Origin: Corynebacterium maris DSM 45190
GTDB taxonomy: Bacteria; Actinomycetota; Actinomycetes; Mycobacteriales; Mycobacteriaceae
Reading direction: 5' to 3'
DNA length: 64,000 bases
Assembly (NCBI RefSeq): GCF_000442645.1
Contig: NC_021915.1
Coordinates: 2,604,001 to 2,668,000, forward strand
Part shown: positions 60,850-64,000 of the stretch, one piece after another
How positions within the stretch are numbered: the first letter of the stretch is position 1
How the letters are laid out: each line of letters starts with the position of its first letter
Notes under the pieces: generated by a model
Told to the model about the DNA's origin: nothing
What the model saw: the letters and a program-made list of their open reading frames with translations, nothing else
Database searches by the model: none
Made by a program: the position numbers and the translations under genes

Positions 60850-62106
60850 CTATTCCTCCGGCACCGCGGAGTCTTGGTCCGCCTGCAGCGGGATCGCCAC
60901 CGACACCGCCGTCGGCCCGCCCGGCGCAGATTCCACGAACAGCTCACCGCCCTGTTCCCTGGCCCGCGACCGCATGGCGGACAGCCCGACGTGGCCCAGG
61001 CCCGCCGGCGTGCCTTCCACCGTCTCGACGTCGAAGCCGGCGCCGTCGTCCACGACGTCCATCCTGACTTCGTCGATGAGGTAGGTCACCGTCACCCGGC
61101 AGCGCGTCGCCCCGGCGTGCTTGACGACGTTGCCCACGGCCCCCTGCGCGATGCGCAGCAGCGCCGCTTCCACGCCCATGGGCAGCTGGTGGTCCTTCCC
61201 CGTCCCGCCGTCCTCCACCTCGACCGTGATGTCCAGCTCGCCGACCTGGGAGAAGGACTCCACCATGCGCTCCAGGGCGCCGGACAGGCTCGTCTGGGCC
61301 AGGGAGGCGGGTTGCAGGGCCGCGATCATGGCGCGGGCCTCCGCCAGGCCGTCGGCCGCCGTGGAGCGGGCCAGCTCGATGCGTTGCAGGGCGTTGCCTA
61401 TCTGTTCCGGCGTCCTCTCCCGCTTCAGGTCGCGCTCCGCGACGTGCAGGAGCATTTGGATGCTCGACAACCCCTGCGCCACCGTGTCGTGGATCTCGTG
61501 CGCGAGGCGTTCACGTTCTTGCACCACGCCCGCCGAGCGTTCCGTCTCCGCCAACTGGTGTCGGGTGCTCACCAGTTCCCGCACCGCCTGTTCCCGCTCC
61601 CTGGTCAGTCGCTGCATCCGCCGCACCGCGTAATGCATCGCCAGCGTCACTGCCGCCGCGACCGTCGGCCCCATGACCGCCCCCAGCGTCACCCCGCCGG
61701 GCATCTGCAGCACGATGGCGATCGCGGTGACGAAGACGACGCTGACGGCTCCGCGTAGGTCGTCCATGGCCCGCAGCAGGACGAAGTACAGGGAGAAGAC
61801 CAGATAGATGGCCACCGGGGAGATGAGCATGTCGAGGATCCACACCCCCGTCATCGCCACGACCCACATTTGCCGCCACGTCTCACCCCATTTGTCCAGG
61901 CTGTCGAATCCGACGAAGTAAAACACGGCGAACACCGCCACCAGCAGCAGGTTCATCGCCGCGTCGATGAATTCGAGGGCGAAGGAGGAGGCGACCGTGA
62001 CGGCCAGCAGCATCAGGGTGAGAACGTGGATGCCTTGCCGCATCGCCGTCTCGTTGAGAATGAACTCGTCGGACGTCGGGGACGACGCCTTCACCGGGGA
62101 ACTCAT
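60850..62106 (-). CDS. hrrS: Sensor histidine kinase HrrS
   Basis: A 418-residue NarX/DesK-type kinase. The N-terminal sensor consists of about five to six transmembrane helices (about 25-160) with little periplasmic exposure. A coiled linker leads to the HisKA_3 domain with phospho-acceptor His206 in AHEIHDTVAQGL. The HATPase domain (about 300-405) has N-box GAVGNVVKHA and G-box DDGAGFD. Together with HrrA it forms the heme-sensing two-component system. The open frame extends upstream, but TAGGCT 7 nt before ATG 62106 indicates a leaderless start there. Confidence 0.88.
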   Translation of the reverse strand: MSSPVKASSPTSDEFILNETAMRQGIHVLTLMLLAVTVASSFALEFIDAAMNLLLVAVFAVFYFVGFDSLDKWGETWRQMWVVAMTGVWILDMLISPVAIYLVFSLYFVLLRAMDDLRGAVSVVFVTAIAIVLQMPGGVTLGAVMGPTVAAAVTLAMHYAVRRMQRLTREREQAVRELVSTRHQLAETERSAGVVQERERLAHEIHDTVAQGLSSIQMLLHVAERDLKRERTPEQIGNALQRIELARSTAADGLAEARAMIAALQPASLAQTSLSGALERMVESFSQVGELDITVEVEDGGTGKDHQLPMGVEAALLRIAQGAVGNVVKHAGATRCRVTVTYLIDEVRMDVVDDGAGFDVETVEGTPAGLGHVGLSAMRSRAREQGGELFVESAPGGPTAVSVAIPLQADQDSAVPEE

Positions 62107-62113
62107 GGCTCTG

Positions 62114-62119
62114 AGCCTA
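62114..62119 (-). promoter_or_regulatory. -10 box of the leaderless hrrS transcript
   Basis: TAGGCT on the minus strand lies 7 nt before the hrrS ATG with no ribosome-binding site between them. The 146-nt spacer to the divergent insertase gene contains no other clear signal. Confidence 0.6.
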
Positions 62120-62252
62120 CCCAGCGGGTGGCGTGCCTCAGCGTCACCGTGCGGAGCTCGTCCACGCCGATTGCCCGTTCCGGCGCCCACTGCACGTACC
62201 ATCAAGATCGTATTTGTCTGCCGTCGGCTCTGCCTGAAGAAGAGGGACACCT

Positions 62253-63431
62253 TTGCTGGAGATCTTCGTCTACCCGGTTTCCGCCGTGATGAAACTGTGG
62301 CACCTGCTGCTGCACGATGTGTTCGGCATGGACGAGTCCACCGCCTGGGTCGTGTCCATCGTCGGCCTGGTGATCACGGTGCGCGCCCTGATCGCCCCGT
62401 TCACCTGGATCATGAAACGCTCTGGCCGCGCCTCCGTCCTCATGCGCCCGGAGCTGGCGAAACTGCAGGAACGCTACGGCGACTCCACCGAACCGGAGGA
62501 CGTCTACGCACTCGAAGACGGCAAGAAAGAGTTGCAGGAGAAGTATAATTACAGCCTCGCCGCGGGTTGTGTGCCGGCGCTGATCCAGCTGCCGGTGTTC
62601 CTCGGCCTGTACCGCATGCTGTTGTGGATGGCCCGGCCGGATTCGCGCGCGGACGCCGAGGCTCCCATCGGGGTGCTGTCCCGCGCCGACATCGAGTCTT
62701 TCCTCCAGGCGGAGATCGGCGGCCAGCCGGTGCAGGCGTACCTGGCCATGTCCGATGAGCGGCTGCTGGAGTTGGGCACCACCACGACAGAGGTGCGCTC
62801 CTTCGTCGTGCCGTTCCTGCTGGCCGCGATTGTGTTCACCACGCTGAACCTCATTCTCGGTCTGCTGTGGAGCTGGCGGACGCTCGACTGGTCGTCCGGC
62901 ACGGCCCGAGGCACATTCAAGTTTCTCGTGGCGGTCTCCGCGATCGTGCCGGTGCTGCTGCTGTTGCTGGGGTTGTTCGGCCCGATTCCGGTCGCGCTGA
63001 TCTTCTACTGGTTCTGCAACGGGCTCTGGACGCTGGGACAGACGGCCGTCATCAACACGGCGGTGGCCCGCAAGTGGCCCCAGCTGGAGGAACACCGCGA
63101 ACTGCGGGAGAGCAACCGCGCGGCCTTCTACGCCGCCCGGGCCGAGGAGAAGGACGAGGAGAAGTGGGTGAAGCAGCGCCGCCGCGAGGCCCGGCGCGCC
63201 GCCCCGGAGGAGGCCGCGGCCATCCGCGCAGAGATCGACGAGTTCCTGCAACGGAAAAAGGACGCCGCGGCGGAGGAGAAGAAGGCCCGCCGGGAGCGCA
63301 CGCGTGCCCAGACGAAGGCCCGTAATGACCGGCGCCGGCAGCGCAACGAAGAAAAGAAAAAGGCCCGTCGGCCGGAGGGGGCTGACGGGCAGGACGCCGG
63401 TGACGGAGACGATAAGGGTCAGATCGAGTAA
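62253..63431 (+). CDS. YidC/Oxa1-family membrane protein insertase (second paralogue type)
   Basis: A 392-residue insertase. The YidC core (about 1-270) has five hydrophobic helices. TM2 contains Arg in ITVRALIAPF, as required for substrate insertion. AAGCVPALIQLPVFLGLYRML (TM3 area) and NTAVARKWP near the end of the core are family hallmarks. A long, extremely Lys/Arg/Glu-rich cytoplasmic tail (about 285-392) could bind ribosomes. There is no lipobox. The start is TTG at 62253 with GAGGG 6 nt upstream. It is not in the usual rnpA-yidC-jag context, so it is probably an additional paralogue. Its end overlaps the convergent tetR gene by 13 nt. Confidence 0.87.
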   Translation: MLEIFVYPVSAVMKLWHLLLHDVFGMDESTAWVVSIVGLVITVRALIAPFTWIMKRSGRASVLMRPELAKLQERYGDSTEPEDVYALEDGKKELQEKYNYSLAAGCVPALIQLPVFLGLYRMLLWMARPDSRADAEAPIGVLSRADIESFLQAEIGGQPVQAYLAMSDERLLELGTTTTEVRSFVVPFLLAAIVFTTLNLILGLLWSWRTLDWSSGTARGTFKFLVAVSAIVPVLLLLLGLFGPIPVALIFYWFCNGLWTLGQTAVINTAVARKWPQLEEHRELRESNRAAFYAARAEEKDEEKWVKQRRREARRAAPEEAAAIRAEIDEFLQRKKDAAAEEKKARRERTRAQTKARNDRRRQRNEEKKKARRPEGADGQDAGDGDDKGQIE

Positions 63432-64000
63432 TCGGCGGGCGGCTCGGCGAGCATCTGCCGCGCCAGGTCGCGACCTGTCTTCAACGGCCCGACCTCGCGC
63501 AGCAGGCGGGCGCCGGCTTGTCCACCGTCGAGGAAGATCAGCAGCTGATCGGATTGGGTGCCGGAGGGGTATCCGTTCTTTTCGCTGAGCAGTGCCGTCA
63601 TGGTGGTGTGCATCCACTTGCGGTGTTCCAGGCAGGCGGCGACGATGGCGCGTTCGCCGTCCGTGTCCGGCTTCGGGTATTCGTTCGCGGCGTTGAGGAA
63701 GTGGGAGCCGCGGAAGTTCTGTTCCGGTTCCTTGTCGATCGCCATGTCGAAGAAGGCCAGCACCTTGCCGTCGACGTCGGCCATGTCCGTGGTGCGCTCG
63801 GCCCATTCGGCCCGGTACTCTTCGTCCAGTTCCTGGATGTAGGCGGCGACCAAGGCGTCTTTGGATCCGAACAGGGAGTACAGGGAGGCCTTGGCCACGT
63901 CCGCTTCCCGCAGGATGCGGTCGATGCCGATGACCCGGATTCCTTCGGTGGTGAATAGGTTGGTGGCGGACGCCAAGAGCCGCTGCCGGGGGCTCGGCCG
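63419..64000 (-). CDS. TetR-family transcriptional regulator (partial at window edge)
   Basis: The frame is open to the last base, so the gene starts beyond 64000. At least 194 residues are visible. The helix-turn-helix reads IDRILREADVAKASLYSLFGSKDALV. It begins after an expected helix (RPSPRQRLLASATNLFTTEG) that lies upstream of the TTG at 63976, showing that TTG is not the true start. The C-terminal domain has the pattern of TetR members with a long helical ligand pocket. Target unknown. Confidence 0.85.
   Translation of the reverse strand, partial: RPSPRQRLLASATNLFTTEGIRVIGIDRILREADVAKASLYSLFGSKDALVAAYIQELDEEYRAEWAERTTDMADVDGKVLAFFDMAIDKEPEQNFRGSHFLNAANEYPKPDTDGERAIVAACLEHRKWMHTTMTALLSEKNGYPSGTQSDQLLIFLDGGQAGARLLREVGPLKTGRDLARQMLAEPPADYSI

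Noticed and set aside
1..64000. tRNA, rRNA, CRISPR array, prophage or intact insertion sequence
   Set aside because: Looked for on both strands by eye; no cloverleaf, spaced repeat array, integrase or transposase was recognised apart from the resolvase relic.

Overview
The window is a 64 kb piece of a high-GC, mycolic-acid-containing actinobacterium, almost certainly a Corynebacterium. The evidence is the conserved mycolate/arabinogalactan locus, PS1-type mycolyltransferases with LGFP repeats, and a gene order that follows C. glutamicum in two blocks as I remember it (accD-pks13-fadD32 to glf; pheA, lcpB, pyk2, msrA, sodA, hrrSA). I see no rRNA, tRNA, CRISPR array or intact mobile element.

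Layout. (1) 1-1.7 kb: tail of a probable MmpL-type transporter, a YbhN/LPG-synthase-like membrane protein and a DUF3054 membrane protein, ending in a strong hairpin. (2) 1.7-25.5 kb, nearly all on the minus strand: cell-envelope assembly. glf and the glfT2-PAP2-ubiA-aftB operon make and decorate arabinogalactan. cmytB and cop1 attach mycolates. A cutinase-like lipase, fadD32, pks13 and an accD subunit condense mycolates. A 28-codon gene for a hydrophobic acidic peptide follows accD. Between glfT2 and glf lies an unusual 3 kb block: two homologous LMW-phosphatase-like proteins that both lack the catalytic cysteine, a PAP2 phosphatase without a normal start codon, and four pairs of 11-bp direct repeats (GTTNACCTNNN) resembling PHO boxes. 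(3) 25.7-32 kb: a secreted amidase with an LGFP-like tail, glpK, a broken resolvase remnant, a winged-helix regulator with two tandem paralogous membrane proteins, and a Cof-type HAD phosphatase. (4) 32-38 kb: plsC, serS, an autoregulated GntR/HutC-type regulator, a septum-formation protein with a zincin-like peptidase, a CPxC membrane protein and a methyltransferase. (5) 38-46.9 kb: a histidine phosphatase, pheA, an amidase, a CPBP protease, lcpB, an MFS exporter with its TetR regulator, a DUF5926 protein and a GDPD. (6) 46.9-58.9 kb: pyk2-like kinase, a large membrane alpha/beta-hydrolase, a HAD hydrolase, msrA and sodA (divergent), an MFS protein, a membrane cupredoxin protein, a lipoprotein, a TM0106-type nuclease and DUF6474. 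(7) 59-64 kb: an AT-rich gap leading into lsr2, the heme-responsive hrrA/hrrS pair, a second YidC-like insertase and a TetR gene that runs off the edge.

Many genes here lack a ribosome-binding site and instead have a TANNNT hexamer 6-8 nt before the ATG, the signature of leaderless transcripts. This decided several start codons (GntR, pheA, amidase, lcpB, DUF5926, hrrS and others). Start codons given here often differ from the longest open frame. Gene names rest on recognised protein motifs and remembered gene order; no database search was run.
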